A DNA stretch of 64,000 bases from Acetitomaculum ruminis DSM 5522 (GTDB lineage: Bacteria; Bacillota; Clostridia; Lachnospirales; Lachnospiraceae), in NCBI RefSeq assembly GCF_900112085.1, contig NZ_FOJY01000002.1:186001-250000 (forward strand), in the 5' to 3' direction. Position 1 is the stretch's first letter. Each line of letters starts with the position of its first letter. The notes below the pieces were generated by a model that saw only the letters and a list, made by a program, of their open reading frames with translations, was not told the DNA's origin and did not search any database. The position numbers were made by a program, and so were the translations under genes. Shown piece after piece: positions 43,840 through 52,305 of this stretch.

Positions 43840-45927
43840 CTAATCTTCTTCTTCACGATGTTTAGCTCTTCTTTCAACTTCTTTAGCCTGTACATCTGGA
43901 GGAACCTGCTCATAACGAGCTAACTCATAGGAAAATGTTCCAGCACCACTGGTCATTGAACGAAGATTTGCGTCATATCCGTACAGTTCTGCCAGTGAAA
44001 CCTCTGCCATAACTTCCGTTTTTTGAAAATCTGTAGGATTCATACCAAGTACCCTTCCACGGCGCTTGTTTAAATCACTGATAACTGCTCCGGTATAGGA
44101 ATCTGGCACTTCAATTCTTAAGCTTTCAATTGGTTCAAGAAGAATCGGTTTTGCCTCCATTATTCCCTTCTTAAACGCCTCTCTTGCTGCTGTTTTAAAT
44201 GCAACTTCCGATGAGTCTACAGCATGATAGGAGCCATCATAAAGCTCTGCATGAATACCCATAACAGGATAACCTGCCAACGGGCCCGCTAAAACAGCCT
44301 CGGCAAGTCCCTTATCTACAGCAGGGAAATAATTTTTAGGGACCGCTCCACCTACAACACACTCTGTGAAATTGTAGCTGATTTCCTGGTTTTCATCCGG
44401 CGAAAAACGCATTTTAACATGTCCATACTGTCCATGTCCACCTGTTTGTTTTTTATATTTGTATTCAACATCGGAACTTCCAAGAATTGTTTCCCTAAAC
44501 GGAATCTTAGGCTTGCTTAATTCTACCTCAACTTTATAGCGTTCCTTTAATTTTTCAATTATTATATCTATATGTCTGTCCCCTATTCCATAGATAAGAG
44601 ATTGACTATTGGCAGTATCGTTTACCAATTTTACGGTTAAATCTTCTGCACATAATCTGGCAAGAGCCTGTGCAACTTTGTCTTCGTCTTTTTTTGCCAG
44701 GGTTTTATATCTTTTTGCAGTATATGGTTTTGAAATCGGCGCTCTAAGATATAATATTGGATTCTTTTTAGTAGATAAAGAATCTGTTGTCGCCAGATTA
44801 TTTAATTTAGACAAGGCCCCTATATCGCCAGCGTGTAACTCTGAAACTTCCTCAGCTTTATTTCCTGTAAGAACATAAAGCTTTCCTATTTTTTCTTCGA
44901 TTTCTTTATGTTTATTATAGAGAACATCATCTGTTTTCAGTACTCCTGAATTTACCTTAATCAGAGAATATTTTCCAACAAATGGATCCACTATTGTTTT
45001 AAAGCAATATGCACTTTTTGGCTTTGAAAAATCAAAATTTGCCTCGTAAACTTCGTTGGTATCGGCATTAATTCCGGAAATCTCTCTGTCTTCCGGCGAT
45101 GGAAGATATTTTAAAATATCATACATCATGGTATACATGCCACGGTGAGTTAAATTTGATCCCATCATTACCGGCACAATATCACAAGAGGAGACATTCG
45201 CTCTTAATGCCTGGCGAATTTCATTTTCAGAAAATTCTTCACCACCAAAATATCTGTCCATAAATTCATCTGATGTCTCAGCTACGGATTCCATCAATAA
45301 TTCACGATATTTTTCAAGATATTCAGTGGAATAGTCCGGAACAGGAACATGTTCTACACTTCCATCTGCTTTCCATTGTTTGCCGATTTGCTGAATGACA
45401 TTGACATATCCGATAAATTCTTCATCTTTACGAATAGGGAAATGAAAAGGAGCTATCTTTTTACCATACAAATCCTGTAGCTCTTCCACAATTTCCCGGT
45501 AGCTTGCCTTATCATTATCCATTCCCGTAACAAAAAACATTCGTGGTAAATGAAATCTTTCACATGTTTCCCATGCTTTTTTCGTTCCGATTTCAACCCC
45601 GTTTTTACCGGAAATAACAATAATAGCGGCATCTGCGACAGAAACTGCCTCTTCCACTTCTCCAACAAATTCGGAATACCCCGGAGTATCCAAAAAATTC
45701 ACTTTGGTATCATTCCAGATAATGGGAATTACAGATGTGTTAATTGAAAATTGATTGCTGATTTCTAATTTGTCATAATCAGAAACAGTATTTCCAGCTT
45801 CTACAGTGCCGGCCTTACTTATCATGCCTGATAAATAGGCAACTGATTCTACAAGGCTGGTTTTGCCGGCACCGCTATTCCCAAGTAAGACTACGTTTCT
45901 AATCTTATCGGTTGTAAAAACGTTCAT
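43840..45927 (-). CDS. EF-G-like translational GTPase paralogue
   Basis: A 695-aa protein with the domain order of elongation factor G. G1 reads GNSGAGKTS (about 16-24; GHVDAGKT in EF-G), G3 DTPGYSEF (80-87; DTPGHVDF), and G4 TGMD (134-137) where EF-G has NKMD. The domain IV-V region with GGHGQYGHVKMRFSP and EVPDSYTGAVISDLNKRRGRVLGM is typical. This is the divergent EF-G paralogue group seen in many Firmicutes, not the main fusA; the changed G4 suggests altered nucleotide handling. Isolated from ribosomal protein genes. Role unsettled. Confidence 0.88.
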   Translation of the reverse strand: MNVFTTDKIRNVVLLGNSGAGKTSLVESVAYLSGMISKAGTVEAGNTVSDYDKLEISNQFSINTSVIPIIWNDTKVNFLDTPGYSEFVGEVEEAVSVADAAIIVISGKNGVEIGTKKAWETCERFHLPRMFFVTGMDNDKASYREIVEELQDLYGKKIAPFHFPIRKDEEFIGYVNVIQQIGKQWKADGSVEHVPVPDYSTEYLEKYRELLMESVAETSDEFMDRYFGGEEFSENEIRQALRANVSSCDIVPVMMGSNLTHRGMYTMMYDILKYLPSPEDREISGINADTNEVYEANFDFSKPKSAYCFKTIVDPFVGKYSLIKVNSGVLKTDDVLYNKHKEIEEKIGKLYVLTGNKAEEVSELHAGDIGALSKLNNLATTDSLSTKKNPILYLRAPISKPYTAKRYKTLAKKDEDKVAQALARLCAEDLTVKLVNDTANSQSLIYGIGDRHIDIIIEKLKERYKVEVELSKPKIPFRETILGSSDVEYKYKKQTGGHGQYGHVKMRFSPDENQEISYNFTECVVGGAVPKNYFPAVDKGLAEAVLAGPLAGYPVMGIHAELYDGSYHAVDSSEVAFKTAAREAFKKGIMEAKPILLEPIESLRIEVPDSYTGAVISDLNKRRGRVLGMNPTDFQKTEVMAEVSLAELYGYDANLRSMTSGAGTFSYELARYEQVPPDVQAKEVERRAKHREEED

Positions 45928-46084
45928 AATATGACTCCTCCCTTCAAGTATTGCTATATATAATTATTACAAATATTTCGCAATATGTATAGCTTTTTTT
46001 GTAAAATTTAGCATATTTTTATAAAATTAACTGAAAAAGAGTTGTTATATCGTTTTGTGACGATTTATTTACTAACCAAACATA

Positions 46085-46133
46085 GTAAAGCGGACATTCT
46101 TAAATCCGCTTCGCTACTTCCTCATGAACGTTC
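46085..46133 (+). repeat. Left-end-only copy of the structured repeat
   Basis: Bases 46085-46130 match the left 46 bases or so of the repeats at 20246 and 58867, including the AGCGGA/TCCGCT hairpin and the CTTCCTCATGAACG block, almost exactly like the first tandem unit. The rest of the unit is missing: the sequence goes from GAACG directly to TTC. Deleting the interior of a full copy between its outer arms GAACG and CGTTC would give this junction. Downstream is the EF-G-like gene's promoter area. Confidence 0.8.
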
Positions 46134-46172
46134 CTTACTTTTTGGGGATTTTTTGCCTATTTTATGTATAAT

Positions 46173-46856
46173 TTAGCTGATTACCTTATAGGTCAGCCTT
46201 ACATAATTATCATTAAGCTGTTGGCATTTTTCAAGCTTTAGTACTCCCAGAGCTTTTAATTCATTTATTTTTGTTATTGAATCACCGTCTATTAGTGTTG
46301 AAGTATCTTTTCCACCAACTAAAACAGGGGCAATAACTATATCAATATAATCAAAGAGTTTTTTTCTAAGAAACAATCCGTTTATAGTGCCACCACTTTG
46401 AATAGTTATACGTTCACAGCCATATTTATTTTTTAATTCCTCTAATGCATCCTCTAAGGATAACTCTTTTTGGTAGATGATATGAAGGTTATCTTCTTTT
46501 ACCTCAAAAGCAGGATGATTTTTATTGCCGGTAATTAAAACGAAATCTTTAGATTTTGCACAAAAATACTTTACTCCATGTGTCGTAAGATGACTATTGT
46601 CCAATAAAACAAAAGAAACTGGAGTTTTTTGGGGATATGACTTTTCATTTACCCCGATTTTTGCCTGTACCCGCCCGGTATTAAATGACCACAAATCTGT
46701 AGTCTGCTCAATCTCATAGTACTGTCCCAAGCCTTCTTTCAGTCCATCTATTTGAGGAAAGTCCTTGTCAACATCTAAATCATCCGATGCCCCGGTACTA
46801 ATCTTTCCATCCACTGACATTAGCATAAAAAGGGTTGTTATTGGTCTGTTATTCAT
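46173..46856 (-). CDS. RibD C-terminal/dihydrofolate reductase-like protein
   Basis: A 227-aa protein with the RibD reductase-domain fold: ITTLFMLMSVDGKIS at the N-terminus, then a middle VSFVLLDNSHLT, ITIQSGGTINGLFLRKKL (SGG-x-L-like) and DYIDIVIAPVLVGGKDTSTL at the end. In true RibD this domain reduces the pyrimidinone side chain in riboflavin synthesis. No deaminase domain or other rib gene is adjacent, so a stand-alone reductase of unknown substrate is as likely. Divergent in context from the EF-G-like gene. Confidence 0.85.
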   Translation of the reverse strand: MNNRPITTLFMLMSVDGKISTGASDDLDVDKDFPQIDGLKEGLGQYYEIEQTTDLWSFNTGRVQAKIGVNEKSYPQKTPVSFVLLDNSHLTTHGVKYFCAKSKDFVLITGNKNHPAFEVKEDNLHIIYQKELSLEDALEELKNKYGCERITIQSGGTINGLFLRKKLFDYIDIVIAPVLVGGKDTSTLIDGDSITKINELKALGVLKLEKCQQLNDNYVRLTYKVIS

Positions 46857-46940
46857 TTTCTACTCTCCTTTTTTCCGTCCTACTTTTTCCTTACAACAAC
46901 AAAGCCACAGGCAGATGCCCGTGGCTTTATCATTTAATAA

Positions 46941-47025
46941 TGCGGAAGATGGGACTTGAACCCACACGCAAGCAATATGCACAAGATCCTTAGTCTTGCT
47001 CGTCTGCCAGTTCCGACACTTCCGC
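46941..47025 (-). tRNA. tRNA-Leu (AAG)
   Basis: A class II tRNA with long variable arm. Read on the minus strand, acceptor GCGGAAG pairs with CTTCCGC, the anticodon stem CAAGA/TCTTG encloses loop CTAAGGA, so the anticodon is AAG (reads CUU, and with inosine also CUC/CUA). GGTTCAAGTCC marks the T-arm. CCA is not encoded. A34 would need a TadA-type deaminase to become inosine. Confidence 0.92.
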
Positions 47026-47180
47026 AATTCATGCTCACTCATTTCATGAGCCGAAATATATAATATCACGGCATCATAATAATGTCAACAAGATTTTTAA
47101 ATAAATTTAATATTTAATTCCTATTGACTTCTTATATTAAAAGATATACAATACTTTTTGTGACTTTTAAGAAGTCCTTT

Positions 47181-47264
47181 GCGGAAATGGCGGAATTGGC
47201 AGACGCGCACGGTTCAGGTCCGTGTGATAGCAATATCATGAGGGTTCAAGTCCCTTTTTCCGCA
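47181..47264 (+). tRNA. tRNA-Leu (CAG)
   Basis: A class II tRNA with long variable arm. Acceptor GCGGAAA pairs with TTTCCGC, anticodon stem CACGG/CCGTG encloses TTCAGGT, giving anticodon CAG (codon CUG). T-arm GGTTCAAGTCC. CCA is not encoded. It lies 155 bp from tRNA-Leu(AAG) in the opposite orientation. Confidence 0.93.
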
Positions 47265-47274
47265 TCATCTTATT

Positions 47275-47306
47275 ATAAGACCAAAGATATACTCTTTAGG
47301 TCTTAT
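47275..47306 (+). terminator. Terminator after tRNA-Leu (CAG)
   Basis: Eight pairs ATAAGACC/GGTCTTAT extended by AAAGA/TCTTT with one bulged A, five-base loop, then a U-rich TTTATTT. It lies ten bases after the tRNA. Confidence 0.7.
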
Positions 47307-47519
47307 TTTATTTCAAAGAGAAGAATTCGGTTCCACGAAAAAATGTTTAAGACGCTTTTCTCACTTTCCCCTTTTTCTTTTATCTTAATATTGTTAAGCT
47401 CGCTAATTTCTTTAACTCCACAAGTCGATATAGTAAGAAAGGACTATTTTTGTTATAAGTTATAAAGTTACATACCCTTACTTTCTACAAGCTTATACCG
47501 GCACAGGGAGGTGCTTAAA

Positions 47520-48119
47520 ATGAAATTGGGAGAAGCAATTCCTATATTTAGAGATTATCGAAAGAAATTGGTGGATGAAACAAGAAATCTTGTTAAAAAA
47601 CGAGATGCAGCTCAAAAAAATTTTGAAATCACAGGGGAACAGCACTTTGCTGATGAAGCTGCAAGTTTACAACTGTCTGTTGAGCAAACAGACGAAGAAT
47701 TTAAGAAGAATCAGGAAATACTTGATAGTCTGGCCGAGCAACACTGCCTTGCCTGGAATGCAGAGGTTGCAAGACAGGTATCTGACCCTGAAACCGGTTA
47801 TGCAGCTACTTTAGGCAAGATTTTAACTACTGTGGCAAGAATGTGCGCCGGAGACAAGGTTCCCTATTCAGATGAGAAAAAAGTTTTGGAGTATGATTCG
47901 GAAATGTATGCAAGAGCCAAACAGGCCCAAATGATTATGGCAGCACTTAAAGAAAAACAAAAAGAGTATGATTCATTATGGGATGATGAGGAAGAAACAA
48001 ATAAATATGACCCTCAAAAAGCTGCTGATGAAGCAGAAGCAAATATTGATATTTCCTGTATTCCAGATACTGATATAGATTTATCTTCTGAGGCCGTAAC
48101 AAGCGATTTACAGCTCTAA
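47520..48119 (+). CDS. Conserved-looking hypothetical protein, charged and helical
   Basis: A 199-aa soluble protein I do not recognise. The first 75 residues are predicted helical and highly charged (GEAIPIFRDYRKKLVDETRN, KKRDAAQKNFEITGEQHFADEA), followed by a central segment with AWNAEVARQVSDPETGYAATLG, a helix rich in Lys/Glu, and an acidic C-terminus with DIDLSSEAV. No signal peptide or membrane helix. ATG at 47520 follows GGGAGGTG at normal distance; the GTG at 47511 would overlap it. It stands alone between tRNA-Leu and a convergent terminator. Confidence 0.75.
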   Translation: MKLGEAIPIFRDYRKKLVDETRNLVKKRDAAQKNFEITGEQHFADEAASLQLSVEQTDEEFKKNQEILDSLAEQHCLAWNAEVARQVSDPETGYAATLGKILTTVARMCAGDKVPYSDEKKVLEYDSEMYARAKQAQMIMAALKEKQKEYDSLWDDEEETNKYDPQKAADEAEANIDISCIPDTDIDLSSEAVTSDLQL

Positions 48120-48153
48120 AAATTGATTATATATATAATCATACCCAGATAAA

Positions 48154-48197
48154 AAAGGTGGCCATTTCCTGTTAAATATAAGGAAAATGACCACTTT
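48154..48197. terminator. Convergent terminator
   Basis: An imperfect stem-loop (AAAGGUGGCCAUUUCCU against AGGAAAAUGACCACUUU, with one bulge on each side and one mismatch), A-rich on the left and U-rich on the right. It separates the plus-strand hypothetical gene from the minus-strand cytidylate kinase-like gene. Confidence 0.65.
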
Positions 48198-48202
48198 ATT
48201 TA

Positions 48203-48814
48203 TTAATTATTCTTAAAGCTTTCCTGTTTTAATCTGACTATTTTTTCAAGAACATCTACTGCCCCTTCAACGCCAAGCAGACTACTGTCAAGCATCACAT
48301 TTTTAGTTTCTATCTGATCCCATTTATAATTTGAGAAATATTTATAATGATGACCTCTTTGCTTATCCATACTGTTTATAAGCTTTTTAGCCTGATTTTT
48401 CTGAAGATTGTATTTTTGAGAAATGGTTTCAATCCTTACTTCCAACGGTGCATAAATAAAGACTTTAATGCAATCTGGATTTTCCCTTAAAATATAATCT
48501 GCCATCCTTCCTACTATTATACAATTTTCTTTAGAGGCAATGTTTTGTATTATCTGTTCTTGTGATCTAAATAATATATCATTTATACTGCCTCTTAAGG
48601 AAAGATTATTAGCATAGGGATCAAGAAAACTGTTAATCAGCTTCTCATCCGCCTTATCAAGATATTCTACATCAACGCCACTTTCTTTTGCAGCCATTAA
48701 AATCAATTCTTTGTCGTAAAAAGAAAATCCTAATCTTTTGGAAAGTAATTCTCCAATTTCCCTGCCTTTACTGCCGTAATTTCTGCCAATGGTGATTGAT
48801 ATTAATCTATCCAC
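48203..48814 (-). CDS. Cytidylate kinase-like family protein
   Basis: A 203-aa P-loop protein of the cytidylate-kinase-like (AAA_26) group that is frequent in Firmicutes and not the housekeeping Cmk. P-loop-like ITIGRNYGSKGREIGELLSKRLG at the N-terminus, FYDKELI, and IIVGRMADYILREN in the middle, then a lid-like Lys/Arg helix. Substrate not known. It begins with GTG at 48814, four bases after the stop of the 58-aa gene upstream, and a G-rich run lies at the proper distance, so the two are probably coupled. Confidence 0.85.
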   Translation of the reverse strand: MDRLISITIGRNYGSKGREIGELLSKRLGFSFYDKELILMAAKESGVDVEYLDKADEKLINSFLDPYANNLSLRGSINDILFRSQEQIIQNIASKENCIIVGRMADYILRENPDCIKVFIYAPLEVRIETISQKYNLQKNQAKKLINSMDKQRGHHYKYFSNYKWDQIETKNVMLDSSLLGVEGAVDVLEKIVRLKQESFKNN

Positions 48815-48817
48815 TTA

Positions 48818-48994
48818 TCATACCCCCATATTATTATCTTCTTCTTGAATACATTCGTCTTCGCCCGGGATACGCTCTTCAATATGACCTTCTTTAACTC
48901 TTACTTTATCAGGATTATATTTAACAAACTGCCTTTTTATTATACTACTAGCCAATTTTTGTTTATAATCTCTTTCCTCAATTAAGTCCTTCAT
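48818..48994 (-). CDS. 58-aa small acidic-tailed protein, too short for routine calls
   Basis: Begins ATG at 48994 preceded by GAGGAG at eight bases, ends TGA at 48818-48820, four bases from the GTG of the cytidylate-kinase-like gene. The peptide is MKDLIEERDYKQKLASS, then a basic IIKRQFVKYNPDK, GHIEERIPGEDE, and an acidic end with CIQEEDNN. No membrane helix and no family I recognise. The good ribosome binding site, full use of the gap and tight spacing to the next gene support a real gene. Its function may be tied to the kinase-like protein. Confidence 0.72.
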   Translation of the reverse strand: MKDLIEERDYKQKLASSIIKRQFVKYNPDKVRVKEGHIEERIPGEDECIQEEDNNMGV

Positions 48995-49033
48995 GAAAAA
49001 CGCTCCTCTCAGACAAGCAAATTATAGATAAAA

Positions 49034-49063
49034 AACCTGTTTCTCGAAATAGAAAAACAGGTT
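49034..49063 (-). terminator. Terminator after ftsZ
   Basis: Stem AACCUGUUU... against AAACAGGUU with a small bulge and a loop of about seven bases, followed on the minus strand by a run of six U residues. It ends the division cluster after ftsZ. Confidence 0.78.
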
Positions 49064-49086
49064 ATTTAAATAATCACATCCTATTA

Positions 49087-50289
49087 TTACTTTCTTGGCT
49101 GCTGTAAAAAATCGGGAATATCAAGTCCTCTTTGTTTTACTTTGCTTTCAATGACACCAGGATTCATATTCAGGTAGTCATTTTGAGGATAGTTATTTTT
49201 GCCATCTTGGTAATCAAAATTTGGATTATAATTTTGTGATCTATTTGTAAAATCATTATTTACTCTGGCATTACCCCTGCTTGTATTACCCATAGCCGAC
49301 TTTTGCATAATAGGTCCGGCATTTGGATTTAATCTAGGCACATCCTTTAATCCTGTAGCAATTACAGTAATTGTGGTCTCATCTGTCCTACTCTCATCAT
49401 AAAAAGCACCAAATATGATGTTAGTATCGTTTCCGGTAAGTTCTCTAACATGGTTAGCTGCCTCATCAGCATCAAATAAGCTGACATCACCGGAAATATT
49501 AATAATTACATCAGAAGCACCTCTTATATCTGTATCAAGAAGCGGACTTGAAATAGCCTGTGATACAGCATCCAATGCTTTTGAATCACCTGTTGCTGTA
49601 CCAATACCAACATGAGCAATACCCTTATCGCTCATTACAGTCTTAACATCCGCAAAATCAAGATTGATAAGAGATGGACGATTAATAAGATCTGTAATTC
49701 CCTGAACAGCCTGCTTTAAAACTTCATCAGCCACTTTTAAAGCTTCCGGCATGGAAGTATTCCTGTCTACAATTTCTAATAATTTATCATTAGGTATGAT
49801 AATAAGAGTATCGACATGCTGTTTTAAATTCTCAATACCTAAATTAGCATTTTCCATACGTACTCTTGCTTCAAATTTGAATGGTTTTGTTACTACACCA
49901 ACTGTAAGTATACCCATTTCTTTAGCAATTTCCGCAATAACAGGTGCTGCACCTGTTCCTGTTCCACCGCCCATTCCGCAGGTAACGAAAATCATATCCG
50001 CTCCTTCAACGACTCTGGCAATGTCTTCTCTGTTTTCTTCTGCTGCCTTTGCTCCTATCTCAGGTTTTGCTCCGGCACCTAATCCCTTGGTAAGCTTCTC
50101 CCCTATTTGTATAAGTCTCTCAGCTTTGCAAAAATCCAATGCTTGTTTATCTGTATTAATTCCAACAAACTCCACACCGGTAATATTTCCGTCAACCATT
50201 CTGTTTACTGCATTATTCCCGGCTCCGCCAACACCAATTACAATAATTTTTGCTCCAGAGTCTGTCTCTTTCATTCTAAGTTCAAGCAA
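49087..50289 (-). CDS. ftsZ: Cell division GTPase FtsZ
   Basis: Tubulin homologue that forms the Z-ring. The 400-aa protein has [15 protein letters not shown], the tubulin signature GGGTGTG with [13 protein letters not shown], the T7-loop [11 protein letters not shown], and a C-terminal conserved peptide near the end ([13 protein letters not shown]). The start is a TTG at 50289 spaced seven bases from AGGAGG; the next ATG is too far from that site, so the TTG is chosen. Last gene of the dcw cluster, after divIB. Confidence 0.96.
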   Translation of the reverse strand: MLELRMKETDSGAKIIVIGVGGAGNNAVNRMVDGNITGVEFVGINTDKQALDFCKAERLIQIGEKLTKGLGAGAKPEIGAKAAEENREDIARVVEGADMIFVTCGMGGGTGTGAAPVIAEIAKEMGILTVGVVTKPFKFEARVRMENANLGIENLKQHVDTLIIIPNDKLLEIVDRNTSMPEALKVADEVLKQAVQGITDLINRPSLINLDFADVKTVMSDKGIAHVGIGTATGDSKALDAVSQAISSPLLDTDIRGASDVIINISGDVSLFDADEAANHVRELTGNDTNIIFGAFYDESRTDETTITVIATGLKDVPRLNPNAGPIMQKSAMGNTSRGNARVNNDFTNRSQNYNPNFDYQDGKNNYPQNDYLNMNPGVIESKVKQRGLDIPDFLQQPRK

Positions 50290-50425
50290 GTTTTTTCCTC
50301 CTAACTTAACTTCGTTACGATTTAATTTATGATATAAATACTTAATACTCTCATAACAATTTTAAGTATATCATATATTTTTTTCAAATAATATTCAACA
50401 TTATTTTTCAAAATTTTATACTTTA

Positions 50426-51154
50426 TTAATTCTTATTTTTAATTTCAAAAGAAATGCTATCATCATTTCCATCAAAATTTTCCATGTGCAAAATACCACT
50501 TTTTGAAGAAATTTCCTGGACTATGGCACTTAAGTTAGAGCATTTCTCTTTCAAATACTTATCAGCTCCAAGATATACCACTGCATCTTTAAATTTCAGT
50601 TTTATGTTTGATAATGATTTAAAATCTATTTTGTCAGGTGATAATTTATATTTATCAAGCATTTTTGTCACATCCAAAATGCAGTTAAATACATCCTCAT
50701 CCTCCACAGGTATTTTTTCATCCATTAACACATGGTCAAAGACAAGGCCTGATATTTTAGGTGCTATATCTTTTGAAGCTGTGGTACTTTCCACTACTAT
50801 TCCATCTGTGTCAAAATACATTTTAACCCCTAGACACTCCACATAGCCAAGTACTTTTTTTTCATAAACCGTAAATTCTATTTCGGAAGGTGAAATAATA
50901 TTCATCTCCACTGCATCCATAAAAGGAATATTGATATTTTTTGCGATTTTGTATTTATACCAGACAAAAATTGTATTTTCAAGGGGAATATTTTTTAATA
51001 ACAATTCTTTTATTTCCTCTTTGGAATACCTTTCGTTCCCCTTAATGGTTACTTTTTTTACATTAAATATCAATAATGCTGATAAAACCAATACTGTTAA
51101 GCTTAAAACGATAACCGCCAAAAAGACTATAGTTTTTTTGTTTCCTGTTTTCAT
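50426..51154 (-). CDS. divIB: Cell division protein DivIB/FtsQ
   Basis: Bitopic division protein that links FtsL and FtsB-like proteins to the septal synthase. The 242-aa protein has one membrane helix near residues 10-32 (IVFLAVIVLSLTVLVLSALLIF), then a POTRA domain with VKKVTIKGNERYSKEEIKELL, and a beta domain with EFTVYEKKVLGYVEC. The DivIB name fits a Gram-positive. Weak conservation is normal for the family. Ten bp separate it from ftsW upstream and 136 bp from ftsZ downstream. Confidence 0.9.
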   Translation of the reverse strand: MKTGNKKTIVFLAVIVLSLTVLVLSALLIFNVKKVTIKGNERYSKEEIKELLLKNIPLENTIFVWYKYKIAKNINIPFMDAVEMNIISPSEIEFTVYEKKVLGYVECLGVKMYFDTDGIVVESTTASKDIAPKISGLVFDHVLMDEKIPVEDEDVFNCILDVTKMLDKYKLSPDKIDFKSLSNIKLKFKDAVVYLGADKYLKEKCSNLSAIVQEISSKSGILHMENFDGNDDSISFEIKNKN

Positions 51155-51164
51155 AACTCAAAAC

Positions 51165-52283
51165 CTAATTCAATCCAAGATTTACATTTAAAGAAACATT
51201 AAATACAACGCCAAATTCTGCCAGTAAAAACATCAGGCTGGTGCCTCCATAGCTGATAAAAGGCAGTGTAACACCTGTATTTGGCAATAAGTTAGTAACA
51301 ACACAAACATTTAAAACAACCTGTAATCCAACATGAGCCATTACACCAATTACCAGTAATGAAGCAAAAAGGTCTGTTGTACTCATGGCTATTTCTCTCA
51401 TTCTGTATAAAATCAGGGCAAAGAGCAATAAGACACAAATAGCACCGATTATTCCTAATTCTTCACATATTACTGAAAAAATCATGTCATTTTGTGCTTC
51501 CGGTATATAACCTAACTTTTGTGTACCATTTCCCAGGCCTTTACCAAATAATCCCCCTGAACCAATGGCATAAAGACCATGAAGGGTTTGATAGGCATCA
51601 TCAGGATATTTTTCCGGATGAATCCATTGGGCAATTCTTTGCATCCTGTAGGAAGCCAGATTAATAAACAGCCATACTCCTGCCGCCCCAGCCAGTATCG
51701 GCAATAAAAATACGAATTTCTTTCTGCTTTCTATAAATAGCATTATAAAAGCAATTCCGGCTATTATTACCGCTGTACTTAAGTTTTCCAAAGCAATAGG
51801 TAATATTAAAATACCCAGCATAACTCCGACTTTTATGAGTGAATTAACCTTTTCCATTATCTTTGGTGCTTCGCTAATCATATATGCCAAAATCATTATG
51901 GTAGCCACTTTAGCGATTTCAGAAGGCTGAAATCTGATAGGTCCAAGCTTAATCCATCTTGTAGAACCATTTGCTCCTTTTCCGATAAATAAAACCAATA
52001 CCGAAAGGAGAAATGAAACAATATATGCAGGAAAAGCCAGATATTTATATAATCTGTACGGGAAAACCAGTGCCATAAAAAATACAACCACTGCAATAGC
52101 CAGATTTTTTAACTGCTGTTTTAAATAAAAGGCATCATCATAGTTAGAAACAGAGGATAAACATGCCGTATAATAAGTAGCGCTATATAACATTACCATT
52201 CCAAAACATATTAAAAAAATCAATAAAAATAATAATTGATAATCAAAATATTTCTTTTTCTTTCCTCTCTTATCTTGCGCCAT
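51165..52283 (-). CDS. ftsW: SEDS-family FtsW/SpoVE glycosyltransferase
   Basis: Polymerises lipid II at the septum with a cognate class B PBP. The 372-aa polytopic protein has about ten membrane segments and the family motifs GKGANGSTRWIKLGPIRFQPSEIAK, then HGLYAIGSGGLFGKGLGNG, the PEAQNDMIFSVICEELG loop, and the terminal TLPFISYGGTSLM. These identify FtsW/RodA/SpoVE; the position in the dcw cluster supports a division role. No murG follows it, unlike most clusters. Confidence 0.94.
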   Translation of the reverse strand: MAQDKRGKKKKYFDYQLLFLLIFLICFGMVMLYSATYYTACLSSVSNYDDAFYLKQQLKNLAIAVVVFFMALVFPYRLYKYLAFPAYIVSFLLSVLVLFIGKGANGSTRWIKLGPIRFQPSEIAKVATIMILAYMISEAPKIMEKVNSLIKVGVMLGILILPIALENLSTAVIIAGIAFIMLFIESRKKFVFLLPILAGAAGVWLFINLASYRMQRIAQWIHPEKYPDDAYQTLHGLYAIGSGGLFGKGLGNGTQKLGYIPEAQNDMIFSVICEELGIIGAICVLLLFALILYRMREIAMSTTDLFASLLVIGVMAHVGLQVVLNVCVVTNLLPNTGVTLPFISYGGTSLMFLLAEFGVVFNVSLNVNLGLN

Positions 52284-52305
52284 GCTTATTTCTCCCCTCG
52301 CAACA

